This document shows, piece by piece, positions 1 to 11,746 of a stretch of 64,000 bases of DNA (positions within the stretch are counted from its first letter, which is position 1; every line of letters starts with the position of its first letter). This DNA is from Pinus tabuliformis (taxonomy: Eukaryota > Streptophyta > Pinopsida > Pinales > Pinaceae), in contig CM062818.1 in NCBI GenBank assembly GCA_031772625.1, positions 213,459,742-213,523,741 of the forward strand, read 5' to 3'. The notes beneath the pieces are model-generated. The model did not search any database. It saw nothing but the letters and a program-made list of their open reading frames with translations, and was not told the origin of the DNA. The translations under genes and the position numbers were made by a program.

Positions 1-510
1 GAAAATGGTGCCTTGGAAGCAATCTATAGCCATCCGCATTTGGGACCCGGTGGCATGGTGCAAAGCGGCCGCGCCACAAAGTCTGGTAACAGTAAAGGCT
101 ATCACCATAAGTTCAGGTCAGGATATGTACTTGATTTCTATCCCCTTCTCCTGGTTTTGATTGTTGTGCCACTCTAGCTGGAGACTAGCAAGGGATTGGC
201 CACCCGGCCTAGTCCCGAATAGAGAAAGTTGCTCGCCCCTGTTAGGCAAGCCAGTGAGAAAATATATGTCGGAGGTCTCTATCTCGAGCTGGTGCTCTCC
301 GATGTAGAAACATTGCTCCTGAATGTTCCACCTTTCAACCAGCCACTCAAGGAATGGCACCTGGCCCCTCATGCCAGGTATGGCCCAGTATTTGTACAGT
401 CCGCATGCTTTTAATGCATCAATGGAAGGTTGATGACCTATTGCTTCCAAATCAACATCCTCGTGTTCTCTTTCGCGCCAATCAAGCATGGTGTGCTCCC
501 TGCACATCAT
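1..510 (-). pseudogene. Plant-mobile-domain-like antisense ORF of a gypsy element, partial
   Basis: An open frame of 130 codons runs leftwards from 510 to a TGA at 118-120. The same frame then continues open to the window edge, so the TGA looks like a point mutation (Arg CGA to TGA) and the C-terminus lies outside. The motifs LVERWN and FLTGLPNRGE, with a preceding ALKACGL block, resemble the plant mobile domain (aminotransferase-like) found in plant transposons and a few host proteins. The ORF is antisense to the LTR and polypurine tract at 2.7 kb. Extra antisense ORFs between pol and the 3' LTR are known in Tat-lineage gypsy elements. Domain call is by motif only; function unknown. Confidence 0.5.
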
Positions 511-588
511 AAAACATCTGTTAGAATCCTTAAAATTTTAAAATTTTGGTTCATTTTGGAGAAATGAGGGTTTCAAAATGTGTTTTGC

Positions 589-659
589 GGGGTACGCACC
601 CCGGCCTTTAGGGACAGAGCGTCTGGACGCAGCTTCCCTTAAGGCCGGGTGCGTACACC
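589..659. repeat. Imperfect hairpin, GTACGC core
   Basis: The arms at 589-613 and 636-659 are reverse complements with a few mismatches. The left arm begins GGGGTACGCACC and the right arm ends GGGTGCGTACACC. The loop is about 22 nt. It lies next to a second hairpin with the same core. Confidence 0.8.
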
Positions 660-686
660 TGGTATTTTCCCCATTGAGAAAATATC

Positions 687-724
687 GGGGTACGCAGGTC
701 AGCAGTGCATGACCTGCGTACCCC
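687..724. repeat. Perfect 15-bp hairpin, GTACGC core
   Basis: Arms 687-701 (GGGGTACGCAGGTCA) and 710-724 are exact reverse complements around an 8-nt loop. It is 27 bp downstream of the first hairpin. A degenerate version of the motif recurs inside the LTR near 2876-2920. Confidence 0.9.
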
Positions 725-2131
725 GAAGGGTGCATCTTGAAAACCCAAGACCCCCAAAAAAATCAAATAAAAACTTAAAAATGAATTTTAAACGGATGGA
801 AAGCAAGAGAAGGATGTTGAAGAATACCTGATGAGACGGCTTTCGATTCTGACGGTCGGATTCTCCGCAATGACCACAGGAAGTTTTCTTGTCAAAAGCC
901 CTTTTCTCAACCTCAACAGTAAAATGGTAAAAATGACATGTTAAAAAGTCTTTTTATAGGTTTTTTGGATGAATGAATGCTAAGTTTCTTTATTTTTCAC
1001 CATGAAAGGACATTTTTCAATGTATTTTTGCCCATCTTAAACAGGTATGAGTAATATGTCGTTTTTGTGCAGGACAAAAGGACTTTAGAGTAAAATCATC
1101 ATTTTTCATGAACCAAAACATCAGAGTCATCTTTTAAGCTCTTTTCTGACTCCTAAAATATGAAAAGATTTCTGAGCGTTTCTTTTAGGCTCGTTAAAAC
1201 GGAATTAAAAGACGGTCCTCTTATAGCTCTTTTCTGACCGTAAAAAACAGGAAAAGATTGCCGGGTTTTTGTCGTTTCAAACTCGATATGGAAATAAAAC
1301 GACGTGTCCTTGATCACTTTTTACTTTTCAAGTCAGAGGCACTAATCATGAAAGTACTCCTTGGTCGCAAGATCAAGCGGTTCTCCCAGGTATTATTTTA
1401 TACTTTTTCGGGCTTGGGGGACACAAATTTACGAAAAAGTTCAACCTGGAGTCTTCTTAAGTTTTTCAGACTCTCTAAAATTGAAAAATGTCGAGTTTCT
1501 CCTATACTGGGCTCGTTAAAATTTCATAGTAAAGGACCTGTTCAATTACAAACAGGAACGAACCACTCCTTCCTAGGGTTCGAATCAAAACTAGGTTGGA
1601 CTCATCCGAAGGATGAGCTTATAATCAAGCATATGTTATCCTCCTCAAGCTTGTTAAAAATAAAGAGGTACTTGCCAGAAATGGTGGGGGAAAAGAGAGA
1701 AGAATGAGCCTATTTGTTATCTTTTGTCTCAGAAGAAACTTTATTACCACTCTTGGACACGACACTTTTCATTCACCTGGGTTGGGAAATCCTTTGCCTC
1801 ACAGTTGATCAAACCACATTGAAAGTCTTCAGCCGGGTTTCGGGGATTAACTTTGAGTAATTCGTCACCAAGCCATCTGTTGTGTCGTTATGTGTTCAAG
1901 AGGTCTGCAAGCAAAACTTTCATCTGCAAAATACTTGTCATCCATTTGACCATCCCTGAGTCAGTCCTTACAGCAACATTTCTTCAACTTGAACAATGAT
2001 TTCGTGTTGTGGGCTTGCCTGCAATGGGTCGCTTTCTATTAACATCAGCACATTATCTAGAAAGATGACTTAGAAATCATCAGTACCTTGAAGTCTGCAC
2101 GCATCAATGGCAGATTTCTCGCCTTTGACGT

Positions 2132-2338
2132 CAGTTTACATCATTGACTTTCGATCGAAGGATTCCGTGAAATGTTCGACATCAACTCATTCATTCACAT
2201 CTCATGGATTGTACTGGGTACTTTGAGAACCATTGACATTACTGGTGGTCCCTCTCACACTTGTTAATAGTTTACATCATCGACTGGTAATCAAGTGGTT
2301 TCTACCATGTTTGACATCAACTCATTTATTCGCATGGC
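2132..2338. repeat. Two-copy diverged direct repeat
   Basis: Units at 2132-2206 and 2268-2338 share TTTACATCAT, GACT, a TGTTTGACATCAACTCATT-like block and a trailing CATGG, with many substitutions between them. They lie in the non-coding spacer of the left gypsy element. Confidence 0.6.
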
Positions 2339-2715
2339 TAGAATCGTACCAATTCGGGAAGTAGAAATGAAGACCCTGGATCTAATTTCTACCATCCAGG
2401 CTACGAGGAGTTTTGTATTCATTATCTAAGTAGACTAATCATAAACAGATGGCTGCGCCCATACTGTGTCTACAAAAGTCTATGATTATGATGTACTGCA
2501 AGATCATTCCTGTATCAGAGTAGTTAGTCTGTTAGTTAAAGTTTTGATCTGAGTATGGGAATGCCTACCTCAGCGATGATATAATCTTATACATGTATTT
2601 TGTGTTGAAAATTGCAGGTTCTAACCAGGCTCTCCACGAGATAATCCTTGAAATGATAAAGCGTTTCACCCTTCCTAGATAATACAAAACCCTAATCTAC
2701 TACAGGCTTCGCACT

Positions 2716-2728
2716 TTAGGGGGCAATC
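2716..2728 (+). promoter_or_regulatory. Polypurine tract of left gypsy element
   Basis: TTAGGGGGCAATC lies directly before TGTTACACC, the apparent LTR start. A purine-rich run followed by TG is the plus-strand primer arrangement of LTR retrotransposons, so the element reads left to right and its body lies upstream. Confidence 0.6.
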
Positions 2729-3640
2729 TGTTACACCAAAAAATGTCACCATGGCTATTTACAGTTAGTATGGCTCTATCAACAGTCATGCTATCCTCCT
2801 GGGCAAGTCTTATGCCTCTGCTCTCCATGTCAAACTCCAAAAAGAGAGAAAGTCTTTGTAAATGTGTTTATCTCTGGGTACGCAGATTCTCTCGGCCTTA
2901 CCTGCGTATACGCACCTAATGTTCACAAAAGCTGCATACTTGTACGCTCTGTATGTAAAGGGGCAAGTGTGTACCCCTGTAAAGGTCAAAAGGCGCAAGT
3001 TTCACTCCAAAAAAGTTACTTGTGGTCATTTCTAGAGGCTTCTAGAAGTATGTTTGACGTGTATGAAGCGCCTCCAGATGGTTCATGTACCCCTACCAAA
3101 GAGGAACTTATCCCATCAATAAGGGAGCTATCCCATCCAAAGAGGGGATTATCCCATTGATGGTGGACCTGATTAACTTCCTCTTGAGCACTATAAATAC
3201 AGGCATTGGGCCAGAAGGAGGAGAGGTTGAAAGCTAAACATTTCTAAGGGTAGATGCTGTTGGAATTAGGACTCCCATTTAGAAGCTTGTGAGGAGAGAT
3301 TGCCATCTTTGCTTGTTCTATTTGGAGGTGGGTGAGCTTTGTCAAAGTAAAGGAGAACACTTGATGGACCCTGGGAGGGACTTGCACAACACCAAGGCTT
3401 AGGTTGTAATTGTTCCTTTTGTTTCCTATTAATGCAAATGAGTCCATTCTTCTCAATAACTTGTTATTTATGAGTTGTTTCATGTACTCCTTGGTCTATG
3501 TGTTAAATATGTTTTATTTTATGAGATTATCAAGTGCTATTTAATCGTTTGATTGTTAGTGAATGCAGGTTTCGAAGTGAAGGAGGAGCTAATCCGGATC
3601 AGCGAGGCTGGACTGCTACAATAGCGTTGGACTACAGGTA
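2729..3640 (+). mobile_element. 3' LTR of left gypsy element (right end uncertain)
   Basis: The LTR starts TGTTACACC after the polypurine tract. It contains a TATA-like box CTATAAATAC at 3191-3200 that would start the R region. The 5' LTR lies outside the window, so the right end cannot be fixed. It may lie near 3640 or continue to 3788, where another gypsy element inserted. The segment 2876-2920 carries a degenerate GTACGC stem shared with the hairpins at 589-724. Confidence 0.5.
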
Positions 3641-3788
3641 GGATCTAAACACTTGATTTCTTGCATGGTAAATGCATGTTTAGAGAAGGATCACTCTTGT
3701 TTGTCTTGTTTGTCACTAGAGAGTCTTAGGCTCCTAGGGAGGTTGGTTGTGTCCGCACTATCGACTCTTTCTGCCTGACATGAAGTGG

Positions 3789-4410
3789 TGATCCAAGTGG
3801 ATATTGGTGGCCACCCGCCAAGTCCACGTGGACCCCCACCATGGTTTCTTTCAGCTTTTCAGTTTCCTTAATTGTAGCACAATTTACTATTTTTAGCAGT
3901 TTTTCGGGTCCTAAACTTCCAGAGCCGTTTTGAGGCCCTAAACGACATTTTTTTGGGAAATGTGGGGGCAACATGGGTCCATGGATTGATGTTGCCCTTC
4001 CCAAAGTTGCAGTGCTCGGATAGATCTTTCTAACGAACTATTGTACGTGTCAAACGAAGATTGTATGCCAACGTTACGACCCCAAGAAATTGATGTACCA
4101 ATTTACCTAAACGGGGCCCACAAATTGGCGTTTCATCTTCTAGGGTTAGGTTTTGGGATGTGAAGGGTTTTACATTGTTTCTCAACAATAAATAGGTCTT
4201 CGAGCCTCATTGTAACACAGTTCAGAGGCATGTAGCCATCACATCTCTTCTCAAAGATAAGCTACCATCGCCCTAGCTGTTTATTTCCATTTTCTGTTTG
4301 TAAGAATATCTCAGTATTTTACATTAATGAAATGAAGTATTATTTCTGTGGCATATTTGTGTTTATGTTTATCTCTGTAATTTGTTGCATTCCTATTTAA
4401 ATCTAGATCA
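3789..4410 (+). repeat. 5' LTR of Gypsy-1
   Basis: 622 bp, TGATCCAAG...CTAGATCA. It aligns along its whole length with 6521-7140, including the blocks CAACAATAAATAGG and CACAGTTCAGAGGCATGTAG. Confidence 0.92.
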
Positions 4411-4451
4411 GTGTTATCAAAGCGGTCTGCTTTTTCTCTATTTTTCTTTGC

Positions 4452-6509
4452 ATGTCCCCAACGAGGTCGGGATATAAGGAGTTAGGGCTTGAACTGGTCG
4501 AACCTTTGCAAGACGAGCCTCACAAATCCCGACAGCCTTCCATGGCGGATGAGAAGAAAGATGAGGTGGCAGGAGATCCTATCAAAATCTTGCTCAAAGA
4601 AGCCCTCGAGCAACAAAGGAACGTGATGATGGATAGCTTTGCGCAGATCCTTCAACGGCTACCCAGAGGCGACGCATCGGCGTCCAACAGCTACTATGGA
4701 AATGCCACACCATTTAAGGTACAATTTAATTTTGAAATCCCCATATTTGAGGGTCAAATATATGCAGATGTCGTAGACAAATGGTTAAATCTACTAGATG
4801 GGTATTTTTCTTTTCATGAATTTTCGAGTCGAGAAAAGATTGCTTTTGCTCTTCTCAAAGCAGCCCCCCACGTCAAGGACCAGTGGGAAACATACTATGA
4901 GCAGAAGAATGGAATCACAAGCTCACTATTTTCAGCCGCACCCACTTGGGATTCATTCCGAGATGCCGCCAAGGAGAAGTACTACCCTGTCAAAAGCTAT
5001 GAGGACAAATACATCAGATGGACCACATTGCAGCATGGGCGAGACCAAGATGTGCCGGAGTTCACAAACATTTTTCATATCCTTTGCACACAGTTGGGTA
5101 TCAAAGACTCCAAGCTGCATTTGGTACTCAAATACTGTGGCTGCATACACAGATACATCCAAGAAGAGATGGAGTTCCTGAACATCTCCTCGCTCGACAC
5201 GGCGTACCGATACGCTGTCAAAATCAAGCAAAAGTTCAAACAGAAGAAGCGAGACTTTGGATCTGCGAATCCGAAGACCAGAGGACAAAGCCAACACAGG
5301 GTGACCCAAGACAACGCGTTGAAGCCGCAAGAAAACAACAACACCATGAAGTCAAAGAAGGACACAGGAAAGTGGTGTGAGTTCCACAAGAGTCCCACTC
5401 ATAACACAAGTGAGTGTCGAACCAAGTAGTCGCTGGTGGCCAAGTTGAAGGCTTCAGAATCAGGTGCATGTTCCAACCCTGAGTCAGAACCTGACAAGGG
5501 GAATGGCAAAGGGAAGTAGATCATTGATGCAGAGCCTATCATCATTGTTGCCACCACCAAGATCCAGAAGAATGGGCTCGAAGACCCAGACGAGGGGGAG
5601 CGTCTTTTCCACTCACAGATGTGGGTGAAGGGTTCGCCGCTGCAATTCATTATCGACAGTGGCAGCCAAAAGAACCTTATTTTACCAGAGGTTGTAAAGC
5701 AGTTGGGTCTATCGACTACACCACACCCGAAGTCGTACAGTATTGGGTGGCTTCATGAAGGACGAGATCTCAAAGTTTGCCAGCAGTGTCGCCTTCCCTA
5801 TAGCATCAAGCCCTTCACAGACGAGGTATTGTGTGATGTTACACCTCTAGATGTTTGTGATGTACTATTAGGCCAGCCATACTTATGGAGGTGACATGCT
5901 GTGTATGAGTCAAGGCCTCGTGCTATTATTATTTCTTTGGGTAATTCATTATACAGGATACCATAGGTAGCCCCACCTACCACCACCTCTTTGATTACTG
6001 CTAAGAAAGGTAGCAAGCTCATATCACAAACTAGGAAATTTATTTTCTGTCTAGTTCGCTCCCAAAGTAAGGGGAAGATCATTGCTACATCCATGACCCC
6101 CACAAAGGGTTCCTCCACGCAGCAGCAGTGGCAGCAAAGGGATAGATTCATGATAGAACACAGGAAAGATTTCCCCTCACCCACAGGGGTACCACACAAG
6201 TTTCAGGTGGGAGACAAAGTTTGGTTACATCTGCAAAGAGAACACCTTACCAGAACCCATCAGAAACTCAAACCACTCCGACATGGTCCTTACACCAGTA
6301 CCAAGGCTACGGGAAACAATGCTTTGAAGCACATCATTCCGCCATTCCTTCGCTTGCATCGAGTGTTCAATGTGGACTTTCGTCGACCATGCTTCCCACC
6401 ATTTCTAGACACATCAGAGATTGTAGAACAGCTCACCAGGGACCAAGTTCCGCAAAAGTTTCCTCATCTCATGGAGGAACTCAATGCAATGGGGACCATT
6501 GCTTCCTAA
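4452..6509 (+). pseudogene. Gypsy-1 gag-protease-(deletion)-integrase C-terminus, one frame
   Basis: One frame of 686 codons from ATG 4452, interrupted by four stops (TAG after ECRTK at 5427-5429, TAG near 5518, TGA at 5892-5894, TAG near 5966). Gag covers about residues 90-290 (PIFEGQ, WDSFRDAAKEKYYP). A short Cys/His motif is CEFHKSPTHNTSEC. The aspartic protease motif is IIDSGS, with its Asp near residue 402, followed by DVLLGQPYLW. The frame then jumps from SPTGVP to KFQVGDKVW, the integrase C-terminal (GPY-type) region that leads to HRVFNVD. The missing RT, RNase H and integrase core were lost without breaking the frame. Confidence 0.85.
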
Positions 6510-6520
6510 GGGGGGAGGAA

Positions 6521-7140
6521 TGATCCAGTTGGATATTGGTGGCCACCCAACAAGTCCACTTGGAACCCCACCATGGTTTCTTTTAGCTTTTCATTTTCCT
6601 TAATTGTAGCACAATTACTATTTTTAGCAGGTTTTCGCGTCCTGGACTTCCAGAGCCATTTTGAGGCCCTAAACGATGTTTTTTGGGAAATCTAAGTTCA
6701 ACATGGGTCCATGGACCGATGTTTCCCTTCCTAAAGCTATAGTGCTCGAATAGATCTTTCTAACGAGCTATTGTGCACGTCAAACGGAGTTCGTATGCCA
6801 AAGTTACGAACCCGGGAAATTGATGTACCAATTTACCCGAACGAGGCCCACAATTTGGCGTTTCATCTTCTAAGGTTAGGTTTTGGGATGTGAAGGGTTT
6901 TACATTGTTTCTCAACAATAAATAGGCCTTCAAGCCTCATTGTAACACAGTTCAGAGGCATGTAGCCATCACATCTCTTCTCAGAGATAAGCTACCATCG
7001 CCCTAGTTGTTTATTTCCATTTTCTGTTTGTAAGAATATCCCAGTATTTTACATTAATGAAATGAAGTATTATTTCCACGGCATCTTTGTGTTTATGCTT
7101 ATCTCTATAATTTGTTGTGTTCCTGTTTAAATCTAGATCA
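6521..7140 (+). repeat. 3' LTR of Gypsy-1
   Basis: 620 bp, TGATCCAGT...CTAGATCA, directly followed by the second copy of AGTGG. It differs from the 5' LTR by scattered substitutions, so the insertion is not recent. Confidence 0.92.
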
Positions 7141-7145
7141 AGTGG

Positions 7146-7965
7146 TAATATTCTCTCTGTCCTTATTGAGCACCAAAGAACAGTGGTTTCGAGATACAAA
7201 CAATCTTATTAACGTTGTCCTTTTTAATTCATTAGTATAATGCTTTAACGGTTCAAACTAGCAATCCACAAGTGCTAACCCATCATTTTGTCGAGAGCAT
7301 ATTCATGGGTAACATCCCTCACTAATTACATTCCTTAGACCTAACAAACAAAGAATCAATGTGCACTAACATATCATTTTAAAGATGGATTTTCATGGTA
7401 AAGATGATAAAGATGACCTAACAGTTGGATGTCTAAAATATAATGTTTGATGATATTTTAGTGGCATCCTTAAAATAGTTAACAGTCTAGAGGATCATTA
7501 GCTTGTGGTATTAATATTTTAACAGTTTTGTTATATTGTAAATTTGATTTCTTTTTAGTTGTAAATTCTTTTGTGCGAAGGTTTTTGTTTGCGAGTGCGG
7601 AATGCAAATTAAAACACATATTCATTACTTTTAATACCTTTTAGGTATGTAATAAAAAATTAATCATAATCGGGCCCTTGAAAGTTGGTATTCAATGAAA
7701 AGCTATGTGTTGTATCCAAGCTGACATCCCTTGGAACTGGCATACAATGGCACATAGTCTGCTATATCCAAATGGTGAAGCGATCACACTTATAAATGGA
7801 AGTGAGAGTGGTAATAATTTACGATCTCTGCGGTCATAATTTATGATCTCTCTGCGGTAATAAAAAATAATATGGGGCACGTGCGTCTGCGATCCAGCTT
7901 GTTGATATCAGGTGCACACATTCCTTATATTTTTCTAATACATATCTGCTCATATATTTTCAAGT
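7146..7965. other. Non-coding flank and probable LINE-A 5' leader
   Basis: A/T-rich sequence without open frames of note. A short partial duplication around 7815-7860 repeats TTTACGATCTCT/TTTATGATCTCT and CTGCGGT. The LINE-A 5' end must lie here, but its exact start and target duplication could not be fixed because the second copy is 5' truncated. Confidence 0.4.
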
Positions 7966-8787
7966 ATGAATAATTCACCACAATTACCAAAGATTACCAA
8001 AGGTAGACCTAGCACAGTTACTCTACAGAGCCTCTATGAGTATATAGAGTCTTTAGAGAAACGTAGAGAAGAAAGAGAAGTCAAGCTACAAACAGAGTTA
8101 GCAGCCATGCTGGAAAATAAATTCACATCTCTTGAAGACAAGATCCAAAAACAAATAGAAAATAAAATAGAACTATTGGAGAATAAGATGGAGGCAATGG
8201 AGACTAGGTTGCAGGTTATAGAAAAACAAAACCAAGATATGAACCAAACATCCCAGCAAGTAGATGTTGATACTTTAGAGAGTCTTAAAATGAAGGACAT
8301 GATTAAAGAGCTAGAAGAAAAAGTTAATAGCCGCCTCACCCTAAATAGTGTGGTAGGTAAATTAGATATCAAACCAATTAAAGATGAAATGAAAAAATTG
8401 ATAGAATTAGACCATGAGCATAACAAAAGGGCCTTGAACCTTATAATCTTTAGTTTGAAAGAGGAGGTAGACGAGGATACTTTAGCCATAGCCTAGATAG
8501 AATTACATAATAGATTACAAATTGAAACAACGTGTCTCACAGAAGCAACAAGGTTGGGGAAACTAACTGAGAATAAAGGAAGGTTGATCCGAATAAAGGT
8601 GAGATCTACTAACCATAACTATGACATACTTGGTAAAACCTCAAGTCTAAAAGGAACGAGAATATTTATAAATGAAGATCTCATTCTAGAAGATCAAGCA
8701 GAATTGGGAAAGGAGGTTCAAAAGGTAAAGGAAACTAGAAAGGAAGGAAAATGGGCAATAATCAGAAATAGAAAAGTCGTTATTTGA
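7966..8787 (+). pseudogene. LINE-A ORF1 (coiled-coil RNA-binding type)
   Basis: One frame of 273 codons from ATG 7966, broken only by a TAG at 8494-8496. Residues about 20-110 are charged heptad-like repeats (EKRREEREVKLQ, ENKMEAMETRLQ), a likely coiled coil. The following part (LTEATRLGK, GTRIFINEDL) resembles the C-terminal half of L1-type ORF1 proteins that bind and chaperone element RNA. It ends 39 nt before ORF2, in the same frame. It has no CCHC knuckle, unlike LINE-B ORF1 downstream. Confidence 0.7.
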
Positions 8788-8826
8788 GATAGAAACCAAA
8801 AAGATAATAATAAATAGCAATTCAAC

Positions 8827-9030
8827 ATGCTCTGGATTCTTTCTTGGAACTGTCGGAGCTTTCCATGGAACAAAGGCCCCAAGCTAAGTTGGATCTTGAA
8901 TGATGTTGATATTATTTTTCTTGTTGAAACTTGGGAGCACGAAGAATCTAAGGTCCCTAACATAGATGGCTTTACATTATGGTCTACCTTGAATAATCGA
9001 TCCTCCCATAGAGGCATTAGGGGTATAGCT
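8827..9030 (+). pseudogene. LINE-A ORF2 endonuclease, part 1
   Basis: ATG 8827 opens an apurinic/apyrimidinic-type endonuclease: ILSWNCRS holds the metal-binding Asn and FLVETW the catalytic Glu. The frame stops at 9030, where Copia-1 inserted, and resumes at 15078. The enzyme nicks target DNA to prime reverse transcription. Confidence 0.85.
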
Positions 9031-10016
9031 TATAGAAATTCTCACTGTAGATAAAACTGATTATGCAATGTACTAAAGAAAAATACTTAATCTACTTCTA
9101 CAATCAAACTTGCAGAAGCTTAATTGATTTTGAGCAAGATCAAACATAACACATATAATAGAGAAGTAGAAACAATCACACATGAAACACTGAAGGATAC
9201 TCTGGGGAAAGCCTCAGCTAAAAACCTCGCTATCTGCATTATCATACAAGTGGAAATAGCTCAAGATTACACAAAGCTTTAGCTCTCACAGATATCCAGC
9301 TCTCAGTAAAATCCCTCACTTCTTCTCATAGACAGAATAGACAACACATATGCCTTCTCCTCTGTCCTCCAAGCCTCCTATTTCCTTGCGCAGTTTTCCC
9401 TAGGTCCTCCAGCTGTAACCTGTGTGATTCTCACCTCACACACTGCTATGACCTCTATAGAAACTGCACAATCCTCAAGGAATGAATTCCTTTTTCATGC
9501 AAGAGATTTCCTCATGGGAATATTCTTGCAACTGATAGTACACTGTCCCTACCTTTAATCTCAACTGGGTCTTTGACTGAACTAACATGCATGAGTTATT
9601 TTTGAGAGAATATTCAGTTATCTGGAGAACACTAGTTGCATGCATGCATGCATTAACTGACTGAACTCACAATTAGTTCCTCCAATAGTTTAGAACTAAT
9701 TTAACTAGACTTAACTCAGTTAACTGAGCTAACTAATTACAACTCAAATACAACTCATATTTATCTCCTTAATTAAGGGATAACTTCCTCAATCAAAGGG
9801 ATAATTGTTGCATGACTTCACAAAGACTTCATGTTTGAATTTCTCCAACTAATTAACTCAAGATGAATTAATTAATTATTTTTCAAACATTTGGTGAGAC
9901 TAAATTCGAATTTTAATTCTCAATTTTAATTCAAGGACAAATTAAAATTAGAATATATCCCGAAATGCTATCTATAGCAATTTTATTTTTAGCATTTCTT
10001 GTTGCTATTTTCAACA
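9031..10016 (-). repeat. 3' LTR of Copia-1
   Basis: 986 bp. It matches 14085-15072 throughout, including a TGCATGCATGCATGCAT run. It ends ...TTTTCAACA next to the purine tract. Confidence 0.95.
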
Positions 10017-10835
10017 CTCCCTCTCAACAAGAAAGGGATTATCTGCCACCCCGATCCTATCTCTATGGAACTCGAATTTACACTTTGACAATGCCTTAGT
10101 CAAAATGTCAGCATCTTTCTCCTCAGTCAAAATATATTGCAACAACATGATCCTCCTTGCCACACAGTCTTTGAGATGATGATACCGAATGTCGATATGC
10201 TTGGACTTGTCATGAAATACTGGATTCTCAGAGAGTTTGATACAACTTTGATTATCACAATAGATCACAATTGGATCCATCCTCTGATCAAACAAACCAA
10301 CTAGAATTTTCCGCATCCAAATGGCCTCACATGTTTCCTGACTTGCAGCCATGTATTCAGCCTCTACTGAGCTGAGTGCAACTGACCTCTGTTTCCTGCT
10401 GTACCAAGAAACTGCAGCTGAACCAAGGTTGAAAATTCCTCCTGATGTGCTCTTCTGATCTGATGGACTCCCTGCCCAATCTGCATCTGTGAAGCCCTGT
10501 AGCTTCACTCCCTTTGACCATCTGTACCATAATCCATATTGAGATGTGCCTCTGAGGTATCTCAAAACATGCTTCGCTACCTTCCAAAACAGCTTGGTAG
10601 GTTGAACCATAGCTTGACTCAGCTGGTTCACCACATAGCACAAATCTGGTCGTGTTTTCACTAAGTACATCAGTGAACCCACAAGCTGCATGTACACAGT
10701 AGCTTCTACTACTTCTCCTGAAGTAGCATCCTCCTTCCTCCAGTTACCTACTAGAGGAGTCTGCATGGGCTTGCACTTCTCCATGTGGAATCTCCTGAGT
10801 ATCTCATTGGCATACTTGCCTTGAGACACAAACAC
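10011..10835 (-). pseudogene. Copia-1 RNase H domain
   Basis: 274-codon frame with typical copia features: MYLVKTRPDL, the RNase H start FTDADWAG, LSSVEAEYMA, YCDNQSCIKL and the end DILTKALSK. The Asp and Glu metal ligands are visible. RNase H removes the RNA strand during cDNA synthesis. A TAG at about 10848 (Gln position in VWxKDG) separates it from the RT part. Confidence 0.9.
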
Positions 10836-11671
10836 TTCCCCATCCTTCTACCACACTTCCATGCCTTGAAATCAGTGCATGAGACCAATGTCTTTCATCT
10901 CGAACTCTCTTGAAAGGTACTCTTTGCAAGACATGATCAACTGATCATCACCTGTCAATATCAGACCATCAACATAAAGAAAAATGATCAACTACTTACC
11001 TTCCACCATGTTGTGGTACAAGTTCGCATTTGATTCACTCTTTGTGAAGCCCAACCCGATGAAGTAGTTGTCGATCCTGGTGTACCAAGCATGAGGTGCT
11101 TGCTTCAGCCCGTACAGAGCTCTCTTGTGTAGGCACACATGCGACTCACGGTCAAAGGTCTCAAAACATTCTGGCTGCTCTATGTACACCTCTTCCTCAA
11201 TCTTGCCATTGAGGAATGTAGTCTTCACATCCATTTGATGGATCTTCCAACCCATCTGTGCTGATAGCGCCAACATCGATCTGATAGATGAGTACCTTGC
11301 TACAGGAGAAAAAGTATCATCATAGTCAATCCCCTCGACCTGTGAGAAACCATGGGCAACAAACCTTGCCTTATGTTTCTCCACACTACCATCAGCAGCT
11401 TGCTTTACCTTGTAAAGCCAATGGGAACTCACAACTGACTTGTTCTCTGGTCTTGGAACCACATCCCAAACACTAACCGAACTATGGAGTCATACTCCTC
11501 CACCATAGCATCAACCCAAATTGGCTGTTGCACTGCTTCCTCAAAGGAAGATGGCTCAGTCTCAACACATTCCCCAACAAGGGCCATGTATCCAGTGTAC
11601 CTATCAGGTGACCTCCTCTGTTTGCACTGAGAAGATGGTTCTCCCACATTCTCTATCCCGTCCGACAACAA
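10836..11671 (-). pseudogene. Copia-1 reverse transcriptase
   Basis: Joined pieces with a frameshift near 11450. Visible are IWVDAMVEEYDSI, HKARFVAHGFSQ, YDDTFSPVA, QMDVKTTFLNG and ALYGLKQAPHAWY. The active-site box reads LYVDGLILTG instead of YVDD, so the second catalytic Asp is Gly. A TAG precedes it at about 10992. The polymerase is therefore dead. Confidence 0.88.
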
Positions 11672-11746
11672 TCTGTCAGCTTCTCTCGTGCGCTTCTACC
11701 CATCTCTGAAAGACTCTGCTTGAGTGGATGTCTCCACTCCTGGAAC

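Larger units (their letters stand above)
511..2715. other. Non-coding internal spacer of the left-edge gypsy element
   Basis: No convincing coding sequence. The stretch holds two GTACGC-core hairpins (589-724), a diverged direct repeat (2132-2206 and 2268-2338, sharing TTTACATCAT and a GACATCAACTCATT-like block) and A/T-rich filler. An open frame on the plus strand at 1258-1707 has no recognisable motif and is treated as chance. Tat-lineage elements usually carry a long spacer of this type before the 3' LTR. Confidence 0.4.
3789..7140 (+). mobile_element. Internally deleted Ty3/gypsy element (Gypsy-1)
   Basis: Complete insertion of 3352 bp bounded by LTRs 3789-4410 and 6521-7140, both TGATCCA...TAGATCA, and by the duplication AGTGG at 3784-3788 and 7141-7145. 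A degenerate tRNA-iMet primer site (TGTTATCAAAGC) follows the 5' LTR, and a purine tract (AAGGGGGGAGGAA) precedes the 3' LTR. Gag, protease and the C-terminal part of integrase remain. Reverse transcriptase, RNase H and the integrase core are absent, so it could only have moved using enzymes supplied in trans. Confidence 0.92.

Noticed and set aside
1258..1707. 149-codon open frame on the plus strand
   Set aside because: No recognisable motif, low-complexity Lys/Leu/Ser composition, lies in the spacer of a retroelement; likely chance.
3726..4004. 92-codon minus-strand frame
   Set aside because: It lies across the Gypsy-1 5' LTR boundary and has no motif.
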